A stretch of DNA of 20,253 bases from assembly GCA_002245135.1 (NCBI GenBank), contig NGBS01000619.1:1-20253 (forward strand), given 5' to 3'. Below, in pieces: positions 1 through 9,042 of this stretch. The position numbers and the translations under genes were made by a program. The DNA comes from Proteromonas lacertae (taxonomy: Eukaryota > Sar > Bigyra > Opalinata > Proteromonadidae). Numbering within the stretch: position 1 is the stretch's first letter; the number at the start of each line of letters is the position of its first letter. The notes beneath the pieces were generated by a model that saw nothing but the letters and a program-made list of their open reading frames with translations, was not told the origin of the DNA and searched no databases.

Positions 1-1501
1 CTATGATTTTATATTGAATGGTTTATACGGAGGATTATCATATATTGGTAAGCGTAAGGAAGATGCAAATAACAAATTTATGAAAAATTATGATGAAACT
101 TTACCTAGTAAATTTTATTATATCAAGACTATATTCTTTATACCTTCAGTTATGGCTTCTTGTAAATGCCTTTAGATGACTTTGAATTTATTGATCCAAT
201 TCTATTACATTAGAAAGTATACTTGATTTACCCTATTATGAAGAAATGGATCAAGATAGATTAGAGAATAATGATTTTGGTTATATATTAGAAGTTGATA
301 TCGAGTTACCTATAGAACTACAAGACAAGTTTAAAGAATACCCATTACTACCTGAAAGGAAGAAAATACCTAAAGAATGGTTATCTGATATACAAACTGA
401 AAGAGCTGAAAATCTTGGTATTATACATAAAGAAAGAGGTACTTACCATGCTACTGAGAAATTAATAACTGATTTGTATCCTAAAGAAAAATATATAATA
501 CACTACCAAAATTTGAAGTTTGCAGTTGAACATGGCTATAAAGTGGGTAAAGTGTACAGAATAATGAGATTTACTGAAGGTCTATATATGGGTAAATATA
601 TTAATACTATGGTACAAAAAGAGTCCAAGCTAAAGAAAACAATCAAAATACTACTGCAGACTATATAAAGAAATTAATGAATAGCTTATACGGTAAATTT
701 ATGGAACGTGTTGAAAAGAGAAGTAACATATCTTTAATTACTAATGAAGATCAAATGATTAATGCTGCAAGTGATCCATGGTTTAAAGACTTTATCATTA
801 TTGAAGGTGATTTAAGAATTGCACATTTTCATAAGAAGCTATATGAAATTAATAAACCTATACAAATTGGAATGGTTATCTTAGCACTGTCTAAACTCAA
901 AATGCAAAAATATTGGTATGATGTATTAGATAAAAAATATGGATCTGATAAGCTAACACTATGTATGACTGATACTGATAGTTTACTTTTCTCAGTTGAA
1001 ACTAATGATATTTTTGAAGACTTAGAGGATCCTATCTTTAATAATTGGATTGATGGAAGTAACTTGAAAAATCCCTATTTAGAAAATTATAAGTTAGATA
1101 TACATAGAGCTGTTCATTCAGGTACATTGAATCGATTAAAATTTGAAGAACAGGATAAGAATAATGTAAACCTGTATGTTATAACAAAGTTTATAGGATT
1201 AAAATCAAAGTGCTATATATACGAAAAGGAGAAAGTGAATGATGAATCTGATAATAATACAAATAGTGACAATCGTTGTAAAGGTATTAATGTGAAAGTT
1301 TCTAGAAAAATAACTTATGACATATACAATGATTTTGTTGAAGGTGCTAGTAAAAGTCAAAAATATGAAGTATGTCAAATCAAATCAATACATCATAATG
1401 TTTATACAACAGTACAAAACAAAACTGGCTTAACCTATTATGATGATAAAAGATATTTTTTTGATAAATACAATACATTGCCATATGGATATAAAAAATA
1501 A
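1..1501 (+). pseudogene. polB: Protein-primed family B DNA polymerase, C-terminal half, broken
   Basis: This is the element's replicative polymerase, which would copy the linear element from a protein primer. The N-terminal half, where the exonuclease would lie, is off the left edge. Recognisable parts are a pre-motif A stretch (GGLSYIGKRKEDANN, about 30-75), a conserved GYILEVDIELP segment with WLSDIQ (about 280-400), the motif B region NSLYGK near 680, the catalytic motif C DTDS near 970, and a KGI/ITYDIYNDF thumb-type stretch near 1280-1340. The end (DDKRYFFDKYNTLPYGY) resembles the natural C-terminus of Polinton and fungal plasmid polymerases. The gene is broken, with several breaks in the left 700 bases, while the motif B to C-terminus part is one open frame. 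The family assignment is firm. Confidence 0.9.
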
Positions 1502-1533
1502 TTAATACTTATATTATATAATTGTTTTTTTCT

Positions 1534-2055
1534 TTAAAAAACTGCCACCTCTTCATATTGAGGTACAAATTGAGGTACATTTGCAGTTACTATAAATTTT
1601 GAGCCATATTGTGGTGTTTGTTGACTATATTTTCTTGCTTTTTGTGGTATAACATGAAAAGTGTTATCGTATGGATTAATATATTCATCACTAAACTTTT
1701 CAGTTTTTATAGAATCTGCCATTCTATTTAATCTTGTTTTCACTGAATTTATAATATTTTCTCTCACATTTTCTCTTCTTCTCATTCTATTAGTAGTTCT
1801 ATTCATATCTAAATCTTTATTTACTGTACTACGTTCTATATTTTTTATTATTGCCTTACGTCTCTCTATAAACTTCCTCACTTGATTATAAGTTAAGGTA
1901 TTTGCATCAAAATTTGGATGTTCTTCTGGTCTATTACTGTGTTCATCATTATATTTTTTCAGATTATCAAAGTACTTGTTTATTCTTTTCAATTTATCGC
2001 TAATAGTTTCTTTATTTGGAGCAACCTTAATTTCATCTGATTGTGTTTCCTCCAC
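1534..2055 (-). CDS. Basic helical protein of unknown function, possibly part of the neighbouring coiled-coil gene
   Basis: An open frame of about 173 codons, convergent with the polymerase gene and only about 30 bases from its end. The predicted protein is rich in Lys, Arg, Asn and Glu. A helical middle (KFIERRKAIIKNIERS) is followed by an Arg-rich stretch (RTTNRMRRRENVREN), and the C-terminal third is Tyr/Pro/Gln-rich. No known domain is recognised. It lies directly downstream, on the same strand, of the long coiled-coil locus. Its start is not settled, so it may be the distal part of that gene rather than a separate one. A nucleic-acid-binding or virion-internal role would fit the charge but is only inference. 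Confidence 0.5.
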   Translation of the reverse strand: MEETQSDEIKVAPNKETISDKLKRINKYFDNLKKYNDEHSNRPEEHPNFDANTLTYNQVRKFIERRKAIIKNIERSTVNKDLDMNRTTNRMRRRENVRENIINSVKTRLNRMADSIKTEKFSDEYINPYDNTFHVIPQKARKYSQQTPQYGSKFIVTANVPQFVPQYEEVAVF

Positions 2056-2071
2056 GTTTGGTATAATACTA

Positions 2072-4490
2072 TTAGTTTGTTGTTGCTTGTATTAATTCAG
2101 GATTGACTATATCTGTATTAACAGGAGCTGGTACAACTAAATCTAAAGTTGGTTCATTATATACTAAATCATTTGTTATAGGATATTGCACTACTCCTAA
2201 ATCATCATAAGATGGTTTATTTGCATTATTCATTACATTTGCTAATTGAGCAGCATATACTGATTTTTCTTCTTCCATTCGTTTTAATATTTGTTGCATG
2301 TTATTTTGATATGTTAAATCATTTCCTTTAAGAGCTTTGATTGCTTCATTCTTTATAAATTCTATTTCATTTTGTTGATTTTGTATAGTATTTCGTCCAG
2401 CTTCTAAAGTATTATTTAATTGTGCTTGCAATGTTTTATTTTGCTCTATACTTGTATTATATAGCTGCTGTTGTTCTTGTAATTGCTGCATATATTTATT
2501 CATTTCTACTTGAAGCTTCATTTGCATCTCCTCCAATTGTGCATTATCTTTTGCTTTAGTATTTTGTAATTCCTCTGATATAGCATCATAACTTTGTTTA
2601 AGACTAGCTAAATTCTTTTCAGCTTGTTCATGATTCATTTTTAGTGTCAATACTTCATTTTCTCTTAAAGCTAATTTTTCATTCACTGTATTGAATTGAA
2701 TTAAATTTTGTTCTTTTTCTGTATTTATTTCATCAATTCTATTCCTTAATATTGCTAAATTTTGTTCCACTTCTTGTTTACTGAATGGATAATCTTCTTT
2801 ATATGTAGTATAATCAGTTTCAATTTTTGATTTTATTTCTTTTAATGCATATTAATTCTTTATCTTTATCATTTAAACTTTGCACATATTGAGTTTTGAG
2901 ACTTTCAGCATTGCTTAAAGCAATATTTAATTGTTTAGTATTTTCTTTATTTGCATTTTTTAACTCCTCATTCTGATGTCTTAATTCTTTAATTTGTTTT
3001 TCATATAATTCTTTGAGGTCATGCAAATCTGTATTATTCTTATTCTCTTTTTGTGAAAGTGTTACTTTTAATTTTTCATATAAATCTTCTTTTATTTTTA
3101 ATTGATACTTGTTTGTTTCAAATAGGTTTTTGATTTCTTCTTTGTCTAGTTTTAAACGATCAACCATATCTCTGTAAGATGTTCTTTCAGTAATTAAATT
3201 ATCTCTCTCTGTTGTTATTGATTTTAATGCATTTTCTAATGCTATTTTTTCTTGTTTTGCTATATTTAATTGACTTTCTTTAGCAATCAATTCAAGTTCC
3301 TTATCTTTTATTCTTTGTTTCATTTGAACAGATATAGCTCCGCTAGTAGGATCATTATCTTTTCTGAAATTATTATATTCGTTATATAAATCATTAAATT
3401 CTTTTGCTTTTTTTCTTTCATTTGTTTTAGCAGCTTCTAAATCCATCTTTAAACTTTGTATTTCATTTTGATAATTGGATATATCTGATTTCATTGTATT
3501 TATTTCATTTGCATATGCTGTGTTTTGAGTAGATAATGTATTAACTTGTAATCCTAAATCTTGTTTTTCTTTATCTAAATCACTTACCCTAGATTGATAA
3601 TTTACATTTTCTTGTTGCAAATCAAGTATATCATTTTGATATTTAATGTTTTGATTATTTAAATTTGTTACAGCAGTTTGTAGATCATTTATTTTTTTCT
3701 GTAATGCTATTTCTGCTGTTTCATATTGACCTAATTTAGTTGCAGCTAAATCATATTTTAATTTTGCTGCCTGTAAATCACTTGTAACTTGATCTGCTTT
3801 TGATTTATTTGCTTTTATCATTTTTTCATAAAATTCTCGTTGTTCTACACTATTTTTATTTACTCGATTAAATTCAGCTATTTTATCTGCCACTTCTTTC
3901 TTTAAATTATTTACATTAGCATTTGCTAGTCTTAATTCATTTTCTAAATTGTCTACTTTTTTTCTATACTGTTCCGCTTTACCAGAATATTTAGCTAATT
4001 GGTTTTTTAATTTATTCATTTCAACAGATGAACTCGAAGGTATACTACTTACTGCTGGTGGAGGTGGTGGTGGAGGAGGAGGTGAACCTCTAGGCGAACC
4101 AGGTGGAGATGGAGGTGGTGAAGAAGATGATGGATTAAAGCCAGGTATACGTCCTCTTGAAAATAATACTTTATTAGATGATGATGCTGAATTAACAGGT
4201 ATAGCACCAGGTAATGATACAGCACTCATACCATCATCTGATGGACCTCCCATACCTGGTATTGCAGACATAGAACCACTAAAACCTGATGGCAATGCAA
4301 ATCCACTTAAATCTGATGCACCAGGACCGCTACTGCTACCTGCAGGTGGAGGTGGTATGTAGGCACTTCTTCCTACTCCTACTCCTCCTCCCGGGGGTGG
4401 AGGTGGACCTGGGGGACGGAAGCTACTACCTGGTGCAGCACCTGGTGGTGGTGGTGGACCACGTGGACGAGGAGGTAATGGTGGAGGCAT
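2072..4490 (-). CDS. Polyproline-headed long coiled-coil protein, broken
   Basis: A long minus-strand locus in two open segments that together look like one gene, with about one break. The first about 155 residues are low-complexity Pro/Gly/Ser. The start is MPPPLPPRPRGPPPPP, further PPPPPG blocks follow, and there is a nine-proline run near residues 137-145. From about residue 157 onward it is almost pure coiled coil, with heptad-like Leu/Ile spacing among Lys, Glu, Gln and Asn, continuing through the second segment (MKLQVEMNKYMQQLQEQQQ). The tail is a Pro/Val-rich stretch (LDLVVPAPVNTDIV). PPPPPG runs are typical profilin ligands in formins and WASP proteins, and PPLPPRP fits the class II SH3-ligand pattern. 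An IPGM|G site (residues 77-81) fits adenain cleavage. No catalytic domain is seen. A fibre, tegument-like or actin-engaging role is possible. The ATG at 4490 lies 28 bases after the upstream gene's stop. Confidence 0.65.
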
Positions 4491-4518
4491 AGCTCCTCTT
4501 CTACTACTATTATATATG

Positions 4519-5046
4519 TTAGAGATGCCTCCGTTTAGCTAATTCATTTGCAATAGCTACTGCTAAATCACCATTTGTACTACCTCCTCCACCAGGTATA
4601 GAAGGCATAACGTTTTTGATATAAGCTAAGTTATCACTTACACTTTTATAACTATCATAAGGTAATGACTTTAACAGTGCTGATTGAACTGGTCCAAAAA
4701 ATGCATCTCTGTTTTTAGCTGTAATTTGACCAGTTTTTAATGCATCATAATAACTTTGTAATGCTAACTTCTTTTCTTTGGATAATGATTTATCTGCTAA
4801 CAAAATTGGAAGCATTTTCAAATCATTTTGCGTTGCTACTTGATCCATATTGAAACTACTATAAGCTGCTTCTCTCATTTTATTTCGCATAACACTTTCT
4901 TCATCAACTCTAACACCTACTGATTTGCTTATTTTCTTTTTTAAAGCTTTGTTAAAACGATTTACTTTAGCTCTTCTTTTAATACGTTTTAATAACTGTT
5001 TTGTTAAAACATTTTTTATGTTCTTTTTATTTTTTGGTTTTGACAT
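4519..5046 (-). CDS. Small basic protein with helical core, candidate virion protein
   Basis: 175 residues, looks whole. The first about 40 residues are strongly basic (KQLLKRIKRRAKVNRFNKALKKK) and could bind DNA or act as a nuclear signal. Residues about 50-145 look helical. A glycine patch follows in which IPGG|G at 150-154 fits the adenain cleavage consensus (M/I/L)XGG|X. The C-terminus is a short helix ending KRRHL. No family is recognised. An AT-rich motif of the type seen before other genes here lies about 30-50 bases upstream (5077-5097). The next gene on the strand follows after 28 bases. A core or minor capsid role is inference from charge, protease site and setting. Confidence 0.65.
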   Translation of the reverse strand: MSKPKNKKNIKNVLTKQLLKRIKRRAKVNRFNKALKKKISKSVGVRVDEESVMRNKMREAAYSSFNMDQVATQNDLKMLPILLADKSLSKEKKLALQSYYDALKTGQITAKNRDAFFGPVQSALLKSLPYDSYKSVSDNLAYIKNVMPSIPGGGGSTNGDLAVAIANELAKRRHL

Positions 5047-5076
5047 AATATAATAACAAAAATAAATATATTGAAA

Positions 5077-5097
5077 TATATAAAGAATTTAATGAAT
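5077..5097 (-). promoter_or_regulatory. Shared AT-rich upstream motif before the 175-residue gene
   Basis: Read on the minus strand it gives ATTCATTAAATTCTTTATA, a variant of the motif seen before several other genes of this element, about 31 bases upstream of the ATG at 5046. A promoter role is inferred from recurrence and position. Confidence 0.45.
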
Positions 5098-5108
5098 ATA
5101 AATTTTAA

Positions 5109-5573
5109 TTAAAAATAAACTGGCATCACAGCATTGTCACCAGGCATAGGTGCATCTGGTGGAGGTATTTTTAAACCACTACCATTACTTTGTTTTGTTT
5201 GTGCAAATGGATCACTATCACCTGGTAACCTAATTGATTTTGATTTTTGTGTTTGTTGTTGTTGTTGTTGTTGCTCTAAATAAATATTATCTGATTCTTG
5301 TTTGTTTTTTAACTTATTCATTCTTGCTTCCCTTGCTTTGGCTAGATTTTCAGCTCTTTTCTTTCTTGTCTCTTCGCTTAATTTAGAATTAGATGATGGA
5401 GTAGCTCTATCATTACTATGATTTAAGTTATATAACAATTCTGCAATTTGTCTATCAGTTTTACTCATATCTCTAGCTAATGGAGTATCATAGCCATAAT
5501 AATCATCATCAGAAGATGAGGATGAATCATCATAGTAATCTCTAGTGTATCTGCTATAACGATTGTTATACAT
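5109..5573 (-). CDS. Low-complexity hydrophilic protein with poly-Q run
   Basis: 154 residues from the ATG at 5573. A further ATG 30 bases upstream is in frame but would add an unlikely hydrophobic MFFYIFNNNI and would sit inside the AT-rich leader, so the shorter start is preferred. The order is a Tyr/Arg-rich start (MYNNRYSRYTRDYYDD), a Ser/Asp acidic patch, a helical segment with Lys/Arg/Ala (RKKRAENLAKAREARMNKLKNK), a seven-Gln run, and a Pro-rich C-terminus (IPPPDAPMPGD). No domain is recognised, and most of the chain is probably disordered. It lies within the run of minus-strand accessory genes and carries the shared upstream motif at 5601-5623. Confidence 0.6.
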   Translation of the reverse strand: MYNNRYSRYTRDYYDDSSSSSDDDYYGYDTPLARDMSKTDRQIAELLYNLNHSNDRATPSSNSKLSEETRKKRAENLAKAREARMNKLKNKQESDNIYLEQQQQQQQTQKSKSIRLPGDSDPFAQTKQSNGSGLKIPPPDAPMPGDNAVMPVYF

Positions 5574-5600
5574 TATGTTATTATTAAATATATAAAAAAA

Positions 5601-5623
5601 CAATAAGAATTTATCAAATGAAT
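5601..5623 (-). promoter_or_regulatory. Shared upstream motif, copy before the gene starting at 5573
   Basis: The 20 bases TAAGAATTTATCAAATGAAT (plus-strand reading, 5604-5623) recur without a mismatch at 6429-6448, in the same orientation and at a similar distance from a start codon. In gene orientation the core is ATTCATTTGATAAATTCTTA, followed by a T-rich stretch and the ATG about 30 bases on. It is probably an element-specific promoter. Confidence 0.65.
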
Positions 5624-5643
5624 AATAAAATCAATAACAAAGT

Positions 5644-6393
5644 TTATGTTGTTAACTTGTAAGCTAAAAAGCTTTGTAAACTGTTTTGTGGATTGTATAA
5701 ACCTCTATGGTTAAATCCACAAGGTTTAGCTAAACCATTTAAAATAGGCCTATTGCTAGGAGGTTTAGTGATAGCTATACTATGTATTCTCTTAGCACCA
5801 CCATTCATTGCTAATTTTAGTCCACCATTTTGTCTAAGTCTTAAGCCACCCCTATGTCTTCTTCTACGTTTACCATAACCATAGTTACTAGCAGTGGAAC
5901 TAATGTTATTTGCTATGTTACCTATTTTATTAAAACCTAATTTTGTTGCAATGTCACCTACTTTACCTGATATATTACTAATATATTTCTTATCTTTTAA
6001 AGTGTTATTTATTTCTTTAGCTTTCTCAATACCTCTTGTAATATTGTCTTTTGTGGCTATTTTTCTTATTTTATTCCATCCTTTCTTAAACAAACTACCT
6101 AAACCAGCTCCCTTCCGTTTTCTAGTATGAAATGAAACAACTTTACCAGATTTTGTCCTAAACTTAACAGTTCCACCACCAGTCATAGATGAAGTATCAC
6201 CTAAGAATCTACCATCAGGTGTAAATTGTGACATTCTAGTAACTCTATGTCTTGCAACCCTACCTCTACGTCTTCTCTTACCATATCCCATATTCTCTAT
6301 ACTGCTGCTGATAACTGGTCCAGCAAAAGGTATTAAGCTAGCTGCACCTGATAGAATTTTAGATTTTTTTAACCAATCTTTAAACTTACCCAT
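5644..6393 (-). CDS. Basic core-like virion protein with two GYGKRRRR boxes and two adenain-type sites
   Basis: 249 residues, looks whole. It opens with an amphipathic basic segment (GKFKDWLKKSKIL) and a small hydrophobic stretch (SGAASLIPFAGPVISSS). Two near-identical boxes follow, GYGKRRRRGR at residues 36-45 and GYGKRRRRHR at 172-181, with Lys-rich helices between them. Two places fit the adenain consensus: MTGG|G at 70-74 and MNGG|A at 196-200. Adenoviral precursors such as pVI, pVII and pX are similarly basic, and adenain matures them at such sites. The protease gene of this element sits head to head with this one, 92 bases away. A DNA-condensing or membrane-active internal virion protein is the best reading, from composition and context; homology to a named family is not shown. 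Confidence 0.7.
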   Translation of the reverse strand: MGKFKDWLKKSKILSGAASLIPFAGPVISSSIENMGYGKRRRRGRVARHRVTRMSQFTPDGRFLGDTSSMTGGGTVKFRTKSGKVVSFHTRKRKGAGLGSLFKKGWNKIRKIATKDNITRGIEKAKEINNTLKDKKYISNISGKVGDIATKLGFNKIGNIANNISSTASNYGYGKRRRRHRGGLRLRQNGGLKLAMNGGAKRIHSIAITKPPSNRPILNGLAKPCGFNHRGLYNPQNSLQSFLAYKLTT

Positions 6394-6426
6394 TAATTAA
6401 ATAACATATAAAAATATATTAAAAAC

Positions 6427-6448
6427 GTTAAGAATTTATCAAATGAAT
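6427..6448 (-). promoter_or_regulatory. Shared upstream motif, copy before the core-like gene
   Basis: Contains the same 20 bases (6429-6448) as the copy at 5604-5623 and lies about 36 bases upstream of the ATG at 6393. It is the left half of a divergent promoter region; the right half serves the protease gene. Confidence 0.65.
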
Positions 6449-6452
6449 TGAT

Positions 6453-6471
6453 ATTCAATAAATTCTTATAG
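6453..6471 (+). promoter_or_regulatory. Shared upstream motif, plus-strand copy before the protease gene
   Basis: ATTCAATAAATTCTTATAG, the plus-strand counterpart of the motif at 6427-6448, ends about 15 bases before the protease ATG at 6486. Both copies sit back to back in one 92-base gap between divergent genes. Confidence 0.6.
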
Positions 6472-6485
6472 TTATTAAATATATA

Positions 6486-7046
6486 ATGTTTAAAAGATAT
6501 ATCACAAATGATTATATAGGTACAGGTGATTTACATAAAGAAGATGCACTCTCAAATTTTGATATTGAAAAGATCATTAAAAAAATGTTTCCTAGACTAC
6601 TAAAATATTTTAAAGGTGTTATACTATGGGATGAACTTAGCAAAATAGGTCAACTATGTAAAAATGAAAATGTTTGGTGTGTTATACTTTGTACTAATAC
6701 AACTAAAGATCCTGTAAGTAAAATAGGTCATTGGGTTAGTTTATGTGTTAACAATAATACTAGGAGGATAATGTACTATGATAGTTTTGGAGATAAACCT
6801 AAACAAATAACAAAGTTTTATAAAGATTTAACAAAATTAAAAAAATATCCTAATGATGAATATAAGATTAAAATAAACAGAGTTAAAAATCAAAGAGTTG
6901 ATAGTGTAAGATGTGGTTATCATGCAATTTTGTTTTTAGTTGATATCATAGTAAATAACAAATCGTTTGTGCAAGCAACAAATTTTAATTCATTAAAAGG
7001 AGAAAAAAGAGCTAAAATGTTAGAAACAAAATTTAAAACTATATAA
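6486..7046 (+). CDS. Adenain/Ulp1-like cysteine protease (virion maturation protease)
   Basis: 186 residues, looks whole. The order of likely catalytic residues matches the C5/C48 (adenain and Ulp1) fold: His82 in GHWVSL, Asp99 in YYDSFG, the oxyanion-hole Gln136 in NQRVDS and the nucleophile Cys143 in RCGYHA. The length is close to that of adenoviral protease (about 200 residues). In Polintons this enzyme is thought to mature capsid and core precursors. Several neighbours carry matching cleavage-type motifs, which supports that role here. It is transcribed divergently from the basic core-like gene, from a shared 92-base region holding two copies of the upstream motif. Its 3' end overlaps the end of the convergent minus-strand gene by eight bases. 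Confidence 0.9.
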   Translation: MFKRYITNDYIGTGDLHKEDALSNFDIEKIIKKMFPRLLKYFKGVILWDELSKIGQLCKNENVWCVILCTNTTKDPVSKIGHWVSLCVNNNTRRIMYYDSFGDKPKQITKFYKDLTKLKKYPNDEYKIKINRVKNQRVDSVRCGYHAILFLVDIIVNNKSFVQATNFNSLKGEKRAKMLETKFKTI

Positions 7047-9042
7047 TTTTTATTCTTTTTCTTTTATTATTGTGTGTAAACAATTTGGTATACAATTTTA
7101 CTAATGATTGTGTCTTTCTTCTACGCTTTTTACCTAAACCTTGTATTCTACGCTTAGCTGTTTCTCTATCATCAATAGCTCTTTGATTAATACTATCTCG
7201 ATTTGCATTTCTCATATAATCATCAATTTTTAAATAATTATTTTCATCTTTATCATCTAATCTTGCATCTTTTAATACATAAATATTATCTTTCAAAGAT
7301 ACTGGTACTATCAATTCTACTGTATCTCCTATCTTAACAAAGAATGGATAGTTATAGAATTTGTGAATTCCATCACCTGGTATATCGCATGACATATAAT
7401 CAAACATTGGATCACTTATTACATACCATGCTCTATCACTTTCTTGAGATACTATTACTTTGATTTGTTTACATTTGATTTTTTTATCGTTAGGCCAATT
7501 TTTATCATAATCCATACCTATTAATACTTTTATGTTTTTATTTTCCTCTTCATCATCTGATAGAATATTAATACATGGATTATATATGTATATTTCCTGC
7601 TTAGCTTGTCTTTCATTAAATGCCGTTCCTCGATGATTCTTTAACCAATATTCTAATAAACCAGTATATGAATATATATTTCTATTGTAATCATATCCAT
7701 AAAACATCATATTGATACTACTGTAATTTTGAGGTATATCATTTACTTCAGTTGCATTATATGTAGATCTAGGTAATAAAGGTAAATTGATGTTTTCTTC
7801 TCTAACCCAATCAGTAAAGAACATATAACTCTTATTTGAATTTTCATCTACAATTGTACAAGGTGGATTATGATTATGTATAAATGCATCAATTGAATAG
7901 ATTTTACCATTATTTGTTAATAATTGTGTATAAAACTCTTGTATTATCTTAGTTACACCTATTTTTGCTCCATTTTCTCTAGTAGCTAAAAATCTATGTG
8001 ATTTATTAAAGTCTCTATTTGGATTTGGTATAGCATTAAGCAAATCATCTGATACTAAAAATGAAAATCTATCAGATGGTATAAGATGATGAGGATTAAA
8101 TTGATTATTTAAACTAATTACATTAGATCTAGATACATTTGATACAGGAGGAGGTGGAGGTGGTTGTTGAATAGTTCTTGCTGGTATAGGTCTTGGTGGT
8201 AAAGGAGGAGGTGGTATTTGATTACTCATATCACCAAGATCATAAGTGTCTGAATCTTCTTCAGTATCACTACTTGATGGATTATTATCATTATCTTCAC
8301 TATCACTATTTGCAGGTGATGCATTATAAAATGCATTGACATTTCTATCAATCAAATCTGCAGTAATTGATGGATGAGCAGGAGGATAATTAGCTGGTGC
8401 AACATATCTCCAATTTCTATGATCTGCAACATTCATTCCAACATAAGCTGGAACTGATCTTCTATGTTTAATTTGACGGTTAAGTTGCGTATCTAAAGCT
8501 CTATTCATTCTAAAAGTTATAGGATTAGCAAATATATTTGTATTGATTTGTCCTTGTGGTACATGAGCTTCTGATAATATTTTTTGTATAGTTGCTAAAT
8601 AGTTATATCTATATCCAGTTCTATTATCACCATCTGGTAATCCCATAAAATTTCTTCTATCAGGATGATATGGTAAAGTATATTCATTATCATTTTGATA
8701 ATCTCCACTTAACTTATCTTTTAATATTGGTATGTAATATAAAGCTAATATATACAAATCAGTTACACAGTTGTATATGATTAACGCAATTGAATAAGCT
8801 GTTTCTTCTTTTTGATTTGTTAAATACCAAAATTTAGTTCTCATTAAACGACCTATATAAAACTTTAACTTATCTTTCAGAGAATCACAAAAGCTAATTA
8901 TATCATAATTTGCATTGTTATTATTATTTACATTATTATCATTGCTATTATTTCCATTGTTGTTATTATTGTTATTATCATTACTTCCATTGTCTGCATT
9001 TACTAATACTCCTCTTACCATATTATCATGTCTATTTTGCAT
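7039..9042 (-). CDS. Large unknown protein with Asn-rich head, SH3-type proline motif and basic tail
   Basis: 667 residues, one of the longest whole frames here. Residues about 20-45 are an Asn-rich run. About 80-107 is fairly hydrophobic (YSIALIIYNCV and LYILALYYIPIL), perhaps a buried helix or weak membrane segment. An acidic Ser/Asp region (246-271) precedes a proline block with PPLPPRP at 279-285 and a six-proline run at 294-299. The C-terminal half (310-630) looks globular, with many Tyr, Asn and Asp and no recognised fold. Near the end IQGL|G (633-637) fits the adenain site pattern and would release a 31-residue tail with 13 Lys/Arg. Its start overlaps the end of the next gene upstream by 11 bases in another frame. 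A structural or host-interaction protein is inferred only from composition and setting. Confidence 0.7.
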   Translation of the reverse strand: MQNRHDNMVRGVLVNADNGSNDNNNNNNNGNNSNDNNVNNNNNANYDIISFCDSLKDKLKFYIGRLMRTKFWYLTNQKEETAYSIALIIYNCVTDLYILALYYIPILKDKLSGDYQNDNEYTLPYHPDRRNFMGLPDGDNRTGYRYNYLATIQKILSEAHVPQGQINTNIFANPITFRMNRALDTQLNRQIKHRRSVPAYVGMNVADHRNWRYVAPANYPPAHPSITADLIDRNVNAFYNASPANSDSEDNDNNPSSSDTEEDSDTYDLGDMSNQIPPPPLPPRPIPARTIQQPPPPPPVSNVSRSNVISLNNQFNPHHLIPSDRFSFLVSDDLLNAIPNPNRDFNKSHRFLATRENGAKIGVTKIIQEFYTQLLTNNGKIYSIDAFIHNHNPPCTIVDENSNKSYMFFTDWVREENINLPLLPRSTYNATEVNDIPQNYSSINMMFYGYDYNRNIYSYTGLLEYWLKNHRGTAFNERQAKQEIYIYNPCINILSDDEEENKNIKVLIGMDYDKNWPNDKKIKCKQIKVIVSQESDRAWYVISDPMFDYMSCDIPGDGIHKFYNYPFFVKIGDTVELIVPVSLKDNIYVLKDARLDDKDENNYLKIDDYMRNANRDSINQRAIDDRETAKRRIQGLGKKRRRKTQSLVKLYTKLFTHNNKRKRIKII

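Noticed and set aside
1661-1885. Plus-strand hydrophobic frames opposite minus-strand Lys/Asn-rich genes (for example here, 5894-6130 and 8915-9172)
   Set aside because: AT-rich Lys/Asn codons read as Phe/Leu/Ile on the other strand. There are no start context, motifs or neighbours to support them.
3949-4492. Plus-strand Gly-rich frames opposite the polyproline head
   Set aside because: Gly runs are the expected complement of Pro codons. No natural start region or continuation beyond the proline block is seen.
4490-4503. Shine-Dalgarno-like GAGGAG before the ATG at 4490
   Set aside because: Introns and the eukaryotic element family make a bacterial ribosome site meaningless. It is a chance purine run.
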